Position numbers and translations under genes: made by a program. A stretch of DNA of 64,000 bases from Ktedonobacterales bacterium (GTDB lineage: Bacteria > Chloroflexota > Ktedonobacteria > Ktedonobacterales > Ktedonobacteraceae), in contig DAIDJF010000014.1 in the NCBI GenBank assembly GCA_027451525.1, positions 29,523 to 93,522 of the forward strand. Direction: 5' to 3'. The notes beneath the pieces are model-generated. The model was not told the origin of the DNA, did not search any database, and worked only from the letters and a program-made list of their open reading frames with translations. Shown one piece after another: positions 34,363-42,669 of the stretch; the stretch's first letter is position 1, and every line of letters starts with the position of its first letter.

Positions 34363-35229
34363 TTAGTGCATTGTTTCTTGTTGTTTTTCTTCATGCTGCC
34401 ATTTGCGTGCATAGGTGAATAATTCGCGGAACGCGCGCAGAATAACGGAGAGTTTTGCCCCAGTCGCACGCCCCGTGCGACGTGGCAGATGTTGTACGCC
34501 AATCTCTTTATAAGTGCAGTGCGCTTGTTGTAATTTATAGAGCAACTCAGCATTGAGCATCGCCCCACGTGTCTCTAGGGGATGCTCATGCAAAAAATCA
34601 GTGCGCAGGAGTTTAAAGGCACAATCGATATCGCGCACATAGACAGCGAAGACGAAGCCGACCAGCATTTTCCAGCCCCAAGCGTTGAGCTTACGCATCC
34701 AGGTATCTTGCCGATCCACGCGATAACCAATTACAGCATCGTAATCATCAATGAAGGAGAAAAAGGTCACCAAATTTTCAATCGTAAACTGCCCATCGGA
34801 GTCCATAAAGAAGGTTAGCTCTTTGCTTGCAGCTCCAAAGCCACTGACTAACGCCGCGCCATAGCCTTGATTGACAGCGTGACGCACCAGACGCACCTGT
34901 GGGATTGTCGCGGCAATTGCAGTAACCAGATCGCCAGTGCCATCCATGCTGCCATCATCGACGACAACGATCTCAAAGTCAAGACCCCAGGCTTGCAGCG
35001 TATCGCGCACATCTGCAATAGTCTTCGCAATGATCTCCACTTCGTTATAGGCAGGCAGCACGACCGAGAGGCTATGGGTAGTAATCGGCGTCCCTGCATA
35101 AGAGGTATTATCTCCGGTAGCATGTGAAATAGCACTCGCTCTCGGCACCATAACGCTCTTTAGTTCCGCATCGGTAACAGCTTCGGTCTCATCCAGATTA
35201 ACCGAGTGGGATTTTACTTCATGCAACAT
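34363..35229 (-). CDS. Family 2 glycosyltransferase, polyprenyl-phosphate mannose synthase-like
   Basis: The start is placed at ATG 35229 because AGGAGAAGAGAT stands just before it; a longer frame to 35301 would overlap the upstream gene heavily. The 288-residue product has the GT-A opening SVVLPAYNEVEIIAKTIADV, the metal-binding region IVVVDDGSMDGTGDLV, FMDSDGQFTIENLVTF (DxD-type) and RDIDCAFKLLRTDFLHE. It is expected to charge polyprenyl phosphate with a sugar on the cytoplasmic face, which the GT39 enzyme then uses. The start overlaps the gtrA stop by 11 bases. Confidence 0.9.
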   Translation of the reverse strand: MLHEVKSHSVNLDETEAVTDAELKSVMVPRASAISHATGDNTSYAGTPITTHSLSVVLPAYNEVEIIAKTIADVRDTLQAWGLDFEIVVVDDGSMDGTGDLVTAIAATIPQVRLVRHAVNQGYGAALVSGFGAASKELTFFMDSDGQFTIENLVTFFSFIDDYDAVIGYRVDRQDTWMRKLNAWGWKMLVGFVFAVYVRDIDCAFKLLRTDFLHEHPLETRGAMLNAELLYKLQQAHCTYKEIGVQHLPRRTGRATGAKLSVILRAFRELFTYARKWQHEEKQQETMH

Positions 35230-35740
35230 ATCTCTTCTCCTGTGAGACAGGTTTGACAAACACCCAGAGACGCATACCCAGGTATGATAAGAATGCGGCA
35301 CTGGCTATCGCGGCAATTTTTGAGAGATTCGTCCAGGCGACCGCACTTAAGAAAGTTGGATGGTCAATGCGAGCAGCTAACCAGATACACGCACCATTCC
35401 AACCAATGCCACACAATGTCGTGATAGCAAAGCGGACCAACTCATGCCCATTCGTCTGACGCTTGCGCTCAAATGTCCAGTACTTATTTAGTATAAAGCT
35501 ATTTACCGCACCGACACTATAGGCAAGCACGGTATAAAGAACCAGCAACCAGACATCATTTGTGGGAAAGAGAAACAGCAAACCGTTTAAAATCAATAGA
35601 TCAACAAGAGTATTGATACCTCCAACGAGACTGAACCGCACGATCTGCCGGAATACCTGTTGCTTTGGGGATTGAAACGTTTTATGGGTCTCACGTCCCG
35701 ACGTGACATCTGAGACTTGAGGGGTTTCTAGTACCAACAT
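35219..35740 (-). CDS. GtrA-family membrane protein
   Basis: The ATG at 35740, preceded by AAAGGAT, is preferred over the TTG 15 bases upstream. The 173-residue protein has four membrane helices and the GtrA pattern FSLVGGINTLVDLLILNGLL, YSVGAVNSFILNKYWTFERK, FAITTLCGIGWNGACIWLAA and KIAAIASAAFLSYLGMRLWV. GtrA proteins assist in moving polyprenyl-linked sugars across the membrane. It leads the operon GtrA-GT2-GT39, which together form a complete envelope glycosylation module. Confidence 0.9.
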   Translation of the reverse strand: MLVLETPQVSDVTSGRETHKTFQSPKQQVFRQIVRFSLVGGINTLVDLLILNGLLFLFPTNDVWLLVLYTVLAYSVGAVNSFILNKYWTFERKRQTNGHELVRFAITTLCGIGWNGACIWLAARIDHPTFLSAVAWTNLSKIAAIASAAFLSYLGMRLWVFVKPVSQEKRYVA

Positions 35741-35874
35741 TGCTATCCTTTCCAATTGCCTTTATACGGGAAACGTGGCAATTACCACGCGAGAACATGC
35801 GCTTTATGATTCTGCAAGATCATCTCTTGACATTCATCATGCTACTAGGGAAGGATAAAAAATACGTTGGAGAA

Positions 35875-35905
35875 AGATTGGAAAGTTCTCACCGTTTTCC
35901 AATCT
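35875..35905. promoter_or_regulatory. Inverted repeat with 10-bp arms between divergent genes
   Basis: AGATTGGAAA (35875-35884) and TTTCCAATCT (35896-35905) form a perfect inverted repeat with an 11-base centre. It lies between the gtrA-led operon and the two-component system, 69 bases before the regulator start. It could be an operator or a leader hairpin. Confidence 0.45.
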
Positions 35906-35973
35906 ATTTTCAATAATTGCGGACTAGATTTGTACTAAGGCTGATGTTATGCTCATTATGTTGGGAGATGTCT

Positions 35974-36651
35974 ATGCATATTCTGATCGTTGAAGATGAA
36001 CAGCACCTGGCATATCTGGTGCGCAGGGTCCTGGTGGAAGAGCGCCACTCGGTTGATCTGGCCCATGATGGCGCGATGGGCTATGAACTGGCGGCGAGTG
36101 GAACCTATGATATTGTCATTTTAGATGTAATGCTACCGAAAATGGATGGCATGACAATCTGTCGCCAGATGCGTGCCGATGGCGTATTAACACCTGTTTT
36201 AATGCTGACCGCGCGTGGCTCCGTTGAGGACCGCGTGACGGGCCTGAATGTTGGCGCGGATGACTACCTGACCAAACCTTTTGCGATGGCGGAACTGGTG
36301 GCACGAGTCAATGCCCTGCTCAGACGACGTGAACGCGGCTTCGACACCAATAGCCAGCTTCAGATTGCCGATCTTGTTCTCGATATGACACGCCACGAAG
36401 TGCGTCGCGCTGGTAAGATCATTGATTTAACGGCTAAAGAGTTCGCGTTACTCGAATTTATGATGCGCCATCCCGGTCAAGCTCTCACGCGCACGCAGAT
36501 TATCGACGCCGTCTGGCGTTATGACATGGAAGCTCTTTCAAATGTGGTCGATATCTACATCCACTATCTACGCGACAAAATCGATCATGGCTTTCCACAC
36601 GCCCTCATCAAGACCGTGCGCGGCATCGGCTACAAAATAGAGGCATCATAA
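35974..36651 (+). CDS. OmpR/PhoB-type response regulator
   Basis: The start is taken as ATG 35974 (MHILIVEDEQ), preceded by GGGAG; an upstream extension adds no domain sequence. The 225-residue protein has a receiver domain with acidic pair EDE, phospho-acceptor in IVILDVMLPKMDG, the switch threonine region LMLTARG and lysine TKPFAM, followed by a winged-helix domain (LTAKEFALLEFMMRHPGQAL, VDIYIHYLRDKID, IKTVRGIGYKIE). It pairs with the kinase 13 bases downstream. Targets are unknown, but the divergent glycosylation operon is a candidate. Confidence 0.95.
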   Translation: MHILIVEDEQHLAYLVRRVLVEERHSVDLAHDGAMGYELAASGTYDIVILDVMLPKMDGMTICRQMRADGVLTPVLMLTARGSVEDRVTGLNVGADDYLTKPFAMAELVARVNALLRRRERGFDTNSQLQIADLVLDMTRHEVRRAGKIIDLTAKEFALLEFMMRHPGQALTRTQIIDAVWRYDMEALSNVVDIYIHYLRDKIDHGFPHALIKTVRGIGYKIEAS

Positions 36652-36664
36652 AGGGGACACGACG

Positions 36665-38164
36665 ATGAAAAGAACACTGATGTTACTACCAAAGAGGCTT
36701 TCCCAGCGGCTCCCCTGGCGAGGTAAACGTCATCCTACAGATGATGCAGCCATGTTTCGCGGCTTGCGCACCAGCCTCACGCTCTGGTATAGTGGCCTGC
36801 TGGGTGCAGCCTTTGTCATTTTTTGTGTAGTTTTCTATTTTGGCGTACAGCAAATGCTCTTCTCGCCGATCCAAAGAGACCTGAGTATAGAGGCACACAC
36901 GCGTATTCGCTATGGGCAAACACAATCTAATCTCTCTTCTATCTGTTCTGCATCGATCAGCACGACTGCACCACCACAATCACCAGATCAGAGCCAGCCT
37001 CAACCATCTTTTTTTGACCATAGACAGGGTTTTGGCCCCGTCATCTTAGGAGCCTGTTTTACTACTAATGGCACGCTTCTCAGCGGTTATAACGCCAGCA
37101 CATTGCCAGCCGCATTCCTCGCGCCAACGCTGGCAAAACAGGAGGCGCAGCAAGTCAATTCATCAGATGTATACAATCAAGGTTCCTATGATACCGTTAA
37201 TGCAGGTTCTACTATTGGCCCGCTCTACCGCTACGCCATTGCTTTCCAGGACCCAACCAACAACGGGCGCATCCTGATTTTGCAAGTGGGTGAGTCCGTA
37301 CAGGCGCAAACAACCACGCTACAAACCTTGCTCACCTTAATTATCGCGCTAGGTTGCCTGCTTTTACTAGGTGCGGGCCTCGGTGGTCTCTTTCTCGCCA
37401 GCCGGGCCTTAGAGCCTGCCCGTCGAGCCTTTCAGCGGCAGCAGCGTTTTATCGCCGATGCCTCACATGAGTTGCGCACACCGTTAACACTCATGCGCGC
37501 CGATGCAGAAGTGCTCCTTTTAGGCCGTCGCAACCTCTCTAGCGAGGATGCTGATTTATTAGAGAACATCATCACCGAGACAGAACAAATGGCAACGTTG
37601 GTAAGCAGCATGCTGACTCTGGCACGACTGGACTCGACGGAGCAACATAGTGAGCAAGAAATCATCGACCTGAATGAGGTTGCACTGGGGGGGATTCGGC
37701 GCATCACAGCCTTTGCTAATAAGGTAGGCATCAGTGTAATACAAGAGCAAAGCGCAGAGGCTTATATCATTGGCGACTCAGCTTTATTAGAGCAGGCCGT
37801 GATGATTTTGTTAGACAATGCGGTTAAATATAACCAGCCTGGCGGGAGCGTTTTCGTGAGTACGATAGTTCGCGACAAGCAGGCATGTACGACCATACGC
37901 GATACGGGCATTGGTATCTCTGCCGAGCATCTGCCCTATCTAGGAGAACGCTTCTACCGCGTGGACAAAGCACGCTCGCGGGCCGCAGGTGGCAATGGGC
38001 TGGGGCTATCGATTGCGCGCAACATTGCCCAAGTCCATGGAGGTACGCTCATACTCAACAGCGCACCAGGACAGGGAACAACCGCCACGATTTGTCTGCC
38101 GCTGGCGCATATTCCCGCCCGTCAGAGCGAGACAGATGCCTTGCATCCATCTATTAAGGTTTAG
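36665..38164 (+). CDS. Sensor histidine kinase
   Basis: A 499-residue membrane kinase. The first helix is around residues 38-62 (GLLGAAFVIFCVVFYFGVQQ), then an extracellular sensor of about 150 residues, and a second helix near 220-245 (LLTLIIALGCLLLLGAGLGG). A HAMP-like linker and the dimerisation helix with phospho-histidine FIADASHELRTPLTLMRADA follow, then the ATPase N (LDNAVKYNQPG), G1 (IRDTGIGISAEHL) and G2 (NGLGLSIARNIAQ) boxes. All catalytic elements are present. The sensor has no recognised domain. It forms an operon with the response regulator. Confidence 0.95.
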   Translation: MKRTLMLLPKRLSQRLPWRGKRHPTDDAAMFRGLRTSLTLWYSGLLGAAFVIFCVVFYFGVQQMLFSPIQRDLSIEAHTRIRYGQTQSNLSSICSASISTTAPPQSPDQSQPQPSFFDHRQGFGPVILGACFTTNGTLLSGYNASTLPAAFLAPTLAKQEAQQVNSSDVYNQGSYDTVNAGSTIGPLYRYAIAFQDPTNNGRILILQVGESVQAQTTTLQTLLTLIIALGCLLLLGAGLGGLFLASRALEPARRAFQRQQRFIADASHELRTPLTLMRADAEVLLLGRRNLSSEDADLLENIITETEQMATLVSSMLTLARLDSTEQHSEQEIIDLNEVALGGIRRITAFANKVGISVIQEQSAEAYIIGDSALLEQAVMILLDNAVKYNQPGGSVFVSTIVRDKQACTTIRDTGIGISAEHLPYLGERFYRVDKARSRAAGGNGLGLSIARNIAQVHGGTLILNSAPGQGTTATICLPLAHIPARQSETDALHPSIKV

Positions 38165-38194
38165 GAGGAATATCTTTCATCGCCCGACATGTTA

Positions 38195-38203
38195 TGATAT
38201 ACT
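38195..38203 (+). promoter_or_regulatory. Extended -10 promoter upstream of prfA
   Basis: TGA-TATACT (38195-38203) is a strong extended -10; the -35 region is weak. Initiation would fall near 38210, at or next to the ATG of the short reading frame at 38211. It provides a prfA promoter separate from the kinase transcript. Confidence 0.5.
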
Positions 38204-38210
38204 AAAAAGC

Positions 38211-38294
38211 ATGAAACACGACTATAGACAGCAGATAATTCATTATATGGTGCGTCGCATCACCAGCGAACGTTACTTGCTTGCCGCCGGGTAG
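38211..38294 (+). CDS. Possible 27-residue leader peptide before prfA
   Basis: ATG at 38211 opens a 27-codon frame (MKHDYRQQIIHYMVRRITSE and seven more residues) ending in TAG. It has no ribosome binding site, but it begins about where transcription from the extended -10 would start, so translation could be leaderless. It lies 118 bases before prfA. Without conservation data it may be chance. Confidence 0.3.
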   Translation: MKHDYRQQIIHYMVRRITSERYLLAAG

Positions 38295-38412
38295 CGGGGC
38301 TTGCTTTTGCCCTCCACCAGCATCCACTGATAAAGGGTCCACAACACCACAACATTTCATTTTGCACCATTGCACCCGCTCCAACGTGTGAGACGAGAGG
38401 ACGATAGATTAC

Positions 38413-39510
38413 ATGAATTTGATGGATAAACTCGCTAATCTGGCGAAACGTTATGATGAACTTACAGCACAAATGGCCCAACCTGATGTGATTGAAGATA
38501 TCTCACTCCTGCAACGCTATGGGCGCGAACGCTCAGAGCTAGAGGAGGTTGCGCAAAAATACCAGGAACTGCTTGATACTGAGAAGCAGATTGCCGAAGC
38601 GCAGGAACTCATGGAAAATGAAGAACCAGAGATGCGCGAAATGGCTTATGAAGAGCAGGAACGTCTGAAAGCGGAACGTGATCATCTGCTCGACGAGGTG
38701 AAAGTGCTGCTGCTGCCGAAAGATATCATGGATGAAAAGAATGCCATTGTGACCGTGCAGGCGGGAGCAGGCGGTGATGAAGCGGCCCTGTTCGCGGGTG
38801 AACTCTTCCGTATGTATACGCGTTATGCCGATACGCGCCGCTGGAAAATCGAGGTTCTCGACTCCAACGACACGGGTCAGGGCGGCATTAAAGATATCAC
38901 CTTTGTCGTTAAGGGCAAGGGAGCCTATAGCCGCATGAAGTATGAAGGCGGCACGCATCGCGTTCAGCGCGTTCCCGTGACCGAGGCCAACGGGCGCATC
39001 CACACATCAACCGCGAAGGTGATCGTTTTGCCGGAGGCCGATGACGACATCAACATCGAGATCAAAGAAAATGATCTTCGCGTTGATGTCTATCGCTCGA
39101 CGGGTCATGGCGGCCAGAGCGTCAACACAACCGACTCCGCCGTGCGTCTCACCCACTTGCCAACAGGATTGGTCGTGACCTGTCAGGATGAGAAATCGCA
39201 GTTGAAGAACAAGCTCAAGGCCATGACCGTACTGAAAGCGCGCTTGTGGGATATGGAAGAGGCAAAACGCCAGGAAGAGTTGCGCAAATCGCGCCGCTCA
39301 CAGGTACAAACAGGCGACCGCAGTGAGAAGATTCGTACCTACAACTTCCCACAGGATCGCGTCACTGATCACCGCATTGGTCTGACGCGTCACAATCTGC
39401 CAGGCGTCATGAACGGCGATATTGATGAGTTTATCGATAACCTGATTACCGTTGATCAGGCCGACAAACTGCAAAGCCTGTTTGAAGATAACAAAATCGA
39501 AGCGAGGTGA
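38413..39510 (+). CDS. prfA: Peptide chain release factor 1
   Basis: A 365-residue class I release factor. The GGQ motif is in YRSTGHGGQSVNTTDSAVRL, where the glutamine triggers peptide release. The anticodon-like tripeptide is PVT in VQRVPVTEANGRIHTS, which marks RF1 (UAA and UAG) rather than RF2. Length and ends are normal. A HAD hydrolase gene follows at once, its ATG 3 bases after the TGA. No prmC gene is adjacent in this window. Confidence 0.96.
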   Translation: MNLMDKLANLAKRYDELTAQMAQPDVIEDISLLQRYGRERSELEEVAQKYQELLDTEKQIAEAQELMENEEPEMREMAYEEQERLKAERDHLLDEVKVLLLPKDIMDEKNAIVTVQAGAGGDEAALFAGELFRMYTRYADTRRWKIEVLDSNDTGQGGIKDITFVVKGKGAYSRMKYEGGTHRVQRVPVTEANGRIHTSTAKVIVLPEADDDINIEIKENDLRVDVYRSTGHGGQSVNTTDSAVRLTHLPTGLVVTCQDEKSQLKNKLKAMTVLKARLWDMEEAKRQEELRKSRRSQVQTGDRSEKIRTYNFPQDRVTDHRIGLTRHNLPGVMNGDIDEFIDNLITVDQADKLQSLFEDNKIEAR

Positions 39511-39512
39511 TA

Positions 39513-40256
39513 ATGTCCTTGGAGCAACCGCAATCCATACGTACCGTCTTTTTCGACGCAGGCTTCACCTTGCTGCGTCCCGCGCAATCTACGCCGGAAA
39601 TCTGTCAGAGGGTTTGTCAGCAGCTTGGATTACACGTCCACCTGGATGCAGTCGAAGCACGTATGGGCGAGGCCGAGGATTACTTTCTGCGTCAGGCACG
39701 CCAGAACAGACATACATGGGCCGATGAGCAGGCCATTTCAGAGTTTTGGATTGGCTACTACATGAACCTGCTACGGCCCTTTGTCGAGGAACACGCAGAG
39801 CGACAGCTCTATCAATTGGCAGCCGCGATTACTGAAGAATTTGAGCATCATAGCAGTTGGGCCACCTACCCTGATGTGCTGCCTGTGCTTGACATCCTGC
39901 ACGCGCGCGGCTATACGCTCGGCGTCATCTCCGACTGGGGCATCTCGCTCGCGCCCATCCTGCGCAATCTGCACCTGACACGCTATTTTGAAAGCGTTCT
40001 CATTTCAGCCGTTACGCGCCAGGCCAAGCCATCACCGATGCTATACGAGCTAGCACTGCACCGCGCGAACGCGGTCGCCGACTACACCCTACATATTGGC
40101 GATTCGTATATTCACGATGTGCTGGGAGCGCGCGCCGTTGGTATGGTCCCTGTCCTACTTGACCGCGCGCACCGTCTTGACGAGCGCGACATCGACTGCG
40201 CGCTTGTTCATTCTCTCTACGAACTACTTGATTTGCTGGAGGTTCCACATTCATGA
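39513..40256 (+). CDS. HAD-superfamily hydrolase
   Basis: The ATG at 39513 is chosen because GAGG of the prfA end serves as ribosome binding site at 5-base spacing. The 247-residue protein has FFDAGFTLLRP (motif I, DxG variant with the second aspartate replaced by glycine), GVISDWGISLAPIL (motif II), KPSPMLYELAL (lysine) and HIGDSYIHDVLGARAVGMVP (motif IV). The replacement of the second acid in motif I, FDAG instead of FDxD, is common in the HDHD3/REG-2-like branch. Substrate unknown. Confidence 0.85.
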   Translation: MSLEQPQSIRTVFFDAGFTLLRPAQSTPEICQRVCQQLGLHVHLDAVEARMGEAEDYFLRQARQNRHTWADEQAISEFWIGYYMNLLRPFVEEHAERQLYQLAAAITEEFEHHSSWATYPDVLPVLDILHARGYTLGVISDWGISLAPILRNLHLTRYFESVLISAVTRQAKPSPMLYELALHRANAVADYTLHIGDSYIHDVLGARAVGMVPVLLDRAHRLDERDIDCALVHSLYELLDLLEVPHS

Positions 40257-40933
40257 AGGAAACAGCCACAACACGCGGAGCCATTCTCCTCACCGCTGTC
40301 GCAGTTGGCGCAGCGGCGAGTGTACTGACGACGCTTGGGCAATATGTGCGCTACGAGATTCAGCGGCGTGGTTATCCATCATGGGACACGTGCCGTTGCG
40401 ATTTTAAAGAGAACGATACGATTTTCCAGGTCTGGTATAGCCGCCATGAGCGGCGCGGCGAGACAATTGTGGCCCATGAGTGGGGATCATACATCACACA
40501 GCCCGCTCCCTGGTTGCGTCGCTTGCTGCACCACAGCAGTCAAGTCATGGCAACCCTGAACCCACGTAACCGCTATTTGGAGCACGTGACACTCAGCCCA
40601 CAAGAGGCTTACCAGTTTGCGCGTCTGCTCAGTTCGACCTCTGCGGATGATGACGAGGAAGAGCCTATACTTACTAATGCCCGTATCGTCTGGCGGCACG
40701 AGATACTACATTTCCCTGGCTATCCCTTTGGTGTCTGCACACGCCGCCTCTATCCCGCGCACATCCCTGAAGAACGCGCCCAGGATGCTCAGCCACTACC
40801 CGCGCTGTGGGACCCGTATCGCGATCTCCCATTACCAAGTGAAGGCACACTGCTCGACACACCTGTTGGCACGCGCGTTGACTACATTGGCCTGACGCCC
40901 TCGCAAATCTCGTATTGCACCGCGCGCCTGTAG
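40253..40933 (+). CDS. Hypothetical protein with N-terminal membrane helix
   Basis: A 226-residue protein of no recognised family. Residues 9-27 (GAILLTAVAVGAAASVLTTL) form one helix, likely an anchor or signal. The rest is soluble with WDTCRCDFKENDTIFQVWYS, HEWGSYITQPAPWLRR and a Tyr/Pro-rich C-terminus. Its start overlaps the HAD stop (ATGA), so it is the third gene of the prfA operon. Nothing in sequence indicates its activity. Confidence 0.65.
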   Translation: MKETATTRGAILLTAVAVGAAASVLTTLGQYVRYEIQRRGYPSWDTCRCDFKENDTIFQVWYSRHERRGETIVAHEWGSYITQPAPWLRRLLHHSSQVMATLNPRNRYLEHVTLSPQEAYQFARLLSSTSADDDEEEPILTNARIVWRHEILHFPGYPFGVCTRRLYPAHIPEERAQDAQPLPALWDPYRDLPLPSEGTLLDTPVGTRVDYIGLTPSQISYCTARL

Positions 40934-40957
40934 AGATACAATAAAATCCATCAGTTC

Positions 40958-40997
40958 AATAAATATCCTTCATCTTTACAAGAGAAGGGTATTTATT
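40958..40997. terminator. Bidirectional AT-rich terminator between convergent genes
   Basis: Arms AATAAATATCCTTC (40958-40971) and GAAGGGTATTTATT (40984-40997) pair with one wobble around a 12-base loop. The right arm overlaps the stop codon of the minus-strand nicotinamidase-like gene. It separates the prfA operon from that operon. Confidence 0.65.
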
Positions 40998-41733
40998 GAT
41001 TGATCGCGCGCACAACCTCAACCCCATTGAGATGCATATGATAGAGCGAGAGCAGATGCAACACATCGCCGTTGTGGGGCAACGCGCCCAGCGCACGCGC
41101 CGTCTCAATGGGCATATCATATGTCTGAACGGCATTCTCCGGCACAATCACCCGCAACGCACGGTCATGCGCGTTCGCCTGCAATTTCAGGTGTAGCGCG
41201 AGTTGATGCACGCACAAGTCAGTGCAGTCACCCACAATTACGGCAACGTGCAGATCAGGGTGCACCTCCTGCCATGCCGCCAGACCTGTACCATGAAAGG
41301 CATTGAGGGAGTTCTTCGGCATCGCGGCATACAAATTGGCAAAGGGCAAGGTCTGCAACTCTGGAATGGTCTCCGCTTCAGATGTACCGCGCTGACAATG
41401 CGGCGGAAATGCGGCAAACTCGGCGGCGGCGGGCGTATGGCAATCCTGAGGCAATACAAAATCACGCACACCCACTGCATACGCGCCTTTAAAAGCTGCA
41501 ACAACGGCAGGAATAATGCCCTGCACACGGGGGCTTGCCAGCGCACCCTCATGACAAAACCCGTTAATCATGTCTACACAAAACAGCGCGACATGCCCAT
41601 GATCGGCCTCTGCGCGTAGACTCTCCCAAGTAATCGCCACCAATTGCGCCTTCCACTCGCATAACGCCTGTAAAAATGGCATAGCCTGATCCATAAATTG
41701 TGTTGTCGCGGGCGAAACCGTCTCTTGTGTCAT
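40993..41733 (-). CDS. Isochorismatase-family hydrolase, nicotinamidase-like
   Basis: Start set at ATG 41733 (MTQETVSPATTQF), preceded by GAGAGG; a longer open frame runs back through the Nudix gene but is out of register with it. The 246-residue protein has the aspartate LFCVDMINGFCHEGAL, the metal-site region VLPQDCHTPAAAEFAAFPPH, the CQRGTSEAETIPEL loop and the cysteine VIVGDCTDLCVHQLALHL. This matches PncA-type nicotinamidases, which turn nicotinamide into nicotinate for NAD synthesis. The operon partner is a Nudix regulator of the NrtR type, which supports an NAD role. Confidence 0.85.
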   Translation of the reverse strand: MTQETVSPATTQFMDQAMPFLQALCEWKAQLVAITWESLRAEADHGHVALFCVDMINGFCHEGALASPRVQGIIPAVVAAFKGAYAVGVRDFVLPQDCHTPAAAEFAAFPPHCQRGTSEAETIPELQTLPFANLYAAMPKNSLNAFHGTGLAAWQEVHPDLHVAVIVGDCTDLCVHQLALHLKLQANAHDRALRVIVPENAVQTYDMPIETARALGALPHNGDVLHLLSLYHMHLNGVEVVRAINQ

Positions 41734-41764
41734 CACAATACCTCTCAGCAATAGATAAGAACGA

Positions 41765-42511
41765 TTAGAGCGTATCTTTCGCGGACGGATTAAAACGATA
41801 GAGACGCGCAGGCCGATGCGTTCCCTCCATTTTTTTAATTCCAGTGTCTTCCAGGATGCCAGTCGAAAGGATTTTCTTGCGGAAATTGCGCTTATCGAGC
41901 GACTCATGCAGGATAATCTCATAGACACGCTGCAACTCGCGCAACGTAAACTGTTCAGGTAAGAGATTAAAGGCAATCGTCGTGTAGTCGAGCTTGCCTC
42001 GCAACCGATTGAGAGCGTAAATGATAATTTTCTCGTGGTCAAAGGCCAGCGGTGGCAGGGCATAGACAGAGAACCAGCCGACATCAGCGGCATCATCAGC
42101 GGCACGTACTTGCAGACGTTCGGAATTGAGGAGCGCAAAATAGACAACAGTAATTACGCGCGTGCGTGGATCACGGCCCGGATCACCGAAGGTATAGAGC
42201 TGCTCCAAATACACATTCTGCACGTTTGTCTCTTCTTGTAGCTCACGTTTGGCCGCCTCTTCCAACGACTCATCCATGTTGATAAAACCGCCAGGAATGG
42301 CCCACATACCCTCATAGGGCCACAAGCGGCGTTTGACCAACAAGACCTGAAGGTCTCGCTGACGCAAGCTCATCATGATAACATCTACAGTTACAGACGG
42401 ACGATCATACTTGCTGGCATCATAATGATGCTCTTGCGCATCACTCTGGTCCTCGCCCGGCGTTTGCACGACCATATTGGGCTTCGGTATTTCTTGTTTC
42501 TCTCTCGTCAT
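41765..42511 (-). CDS. Nudix-domain transcription factor, NrtR-like
   Basis: ATG 42511 (MTREKQEIPKPN) is the most likely start, giving 248 residues; the frame remains open upstream through the promoter, so longer calls are artefacts. The Nudix domain has GGFINMDESLEEAAKRELQE with EETNV, close to the full Nudix box except Asn for the last Gly. The C-terminal winged helix is AFNLLPEQFTLRELQRVYEI and LDKRNFRKKIL, characteristic of NrtR/AraR-type regulators. NrtR senses ADP-ribose and represses NAD genes. The next gene is a nicotinamidase homologue, and a palindrome overlaps the promoter, suggesting self-repression. Confidence 0.85.
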   Translation of the reverse strand: MTREKQEIPKPNMVVQTPGEDQSDAQEHHYDASKYDRPSVTVDVIMMSLRQRDLQVLLVKRRLWPYEGMWAIPGGFINMDESLEEAAKRELQEETNVQNVYLEQLYTFGDPGRDPRTRVITVVYFALLNSERLQVRAADDAADVGWFSVYALPPLAFDHEKIIIYALNRLRGKLDYTTIAFNLLPEQFTLRELQRVYEIILHESLDKRNFRKKILSTGILEDTGIKKMEGTHRPARLYRFNPSAKDTL

Positions 42512-42588
42512 GAGTTCATCACCATATGTTGTTACCTCGACAAATCTGTCACTACCGATTATACTATGAAGAGAGTACACACGTTGAC

Positions 42589-42609
42589 TTAGTGTATTCT
42601 GCACACTAA
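42589..42609. promoter_or_regulatory. 21-bp palindrome, candidate NrtR operator
   Basis: TTAGTGT-N7-ACACTAA is a perfect inverted repeat of total length 21, the usual size of NrtR-family sites. It starts inside the -10 element of the Nudix-gene promoter, the placement expected of a repressor site. Confidence 0.6.
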
Positions 42610-42636
42610 TATACAGTATCCACAAGCCCCTGTCAA
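42608..42636 (-). promoter_or_regulatory. Promoter of the Nudix regulator-nicotinamidase operon
   Basis: On the minus strand TTGACA (42631-42636) and TATATT (42608-42613) are separated by exactly 17 bases. This is the best sigma-70-type promoter in the window and gives a leader of about 90 bases before ATG 42511. Confidence 0.75.
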
Positions 42637-42669
42637 GAAAGAGAAAGCCGTCATGCCAGCATTTTGTTC

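Noticed and set aside
37989..38294. 101-residue frame spanning the end of the sensor kinase gene
   Set aside because: Its first half is a shadow of the kinase; only the last 27 codons, after a promoter, were considered as a possible leader peptide.
41734..42147. N-terminal extension of the nicotinamidase-like gene
   Set aside because: The frame stays open into the Nudix gene but the extension has no family similarity, and ATG 41733 has a proper ribosome binding site.
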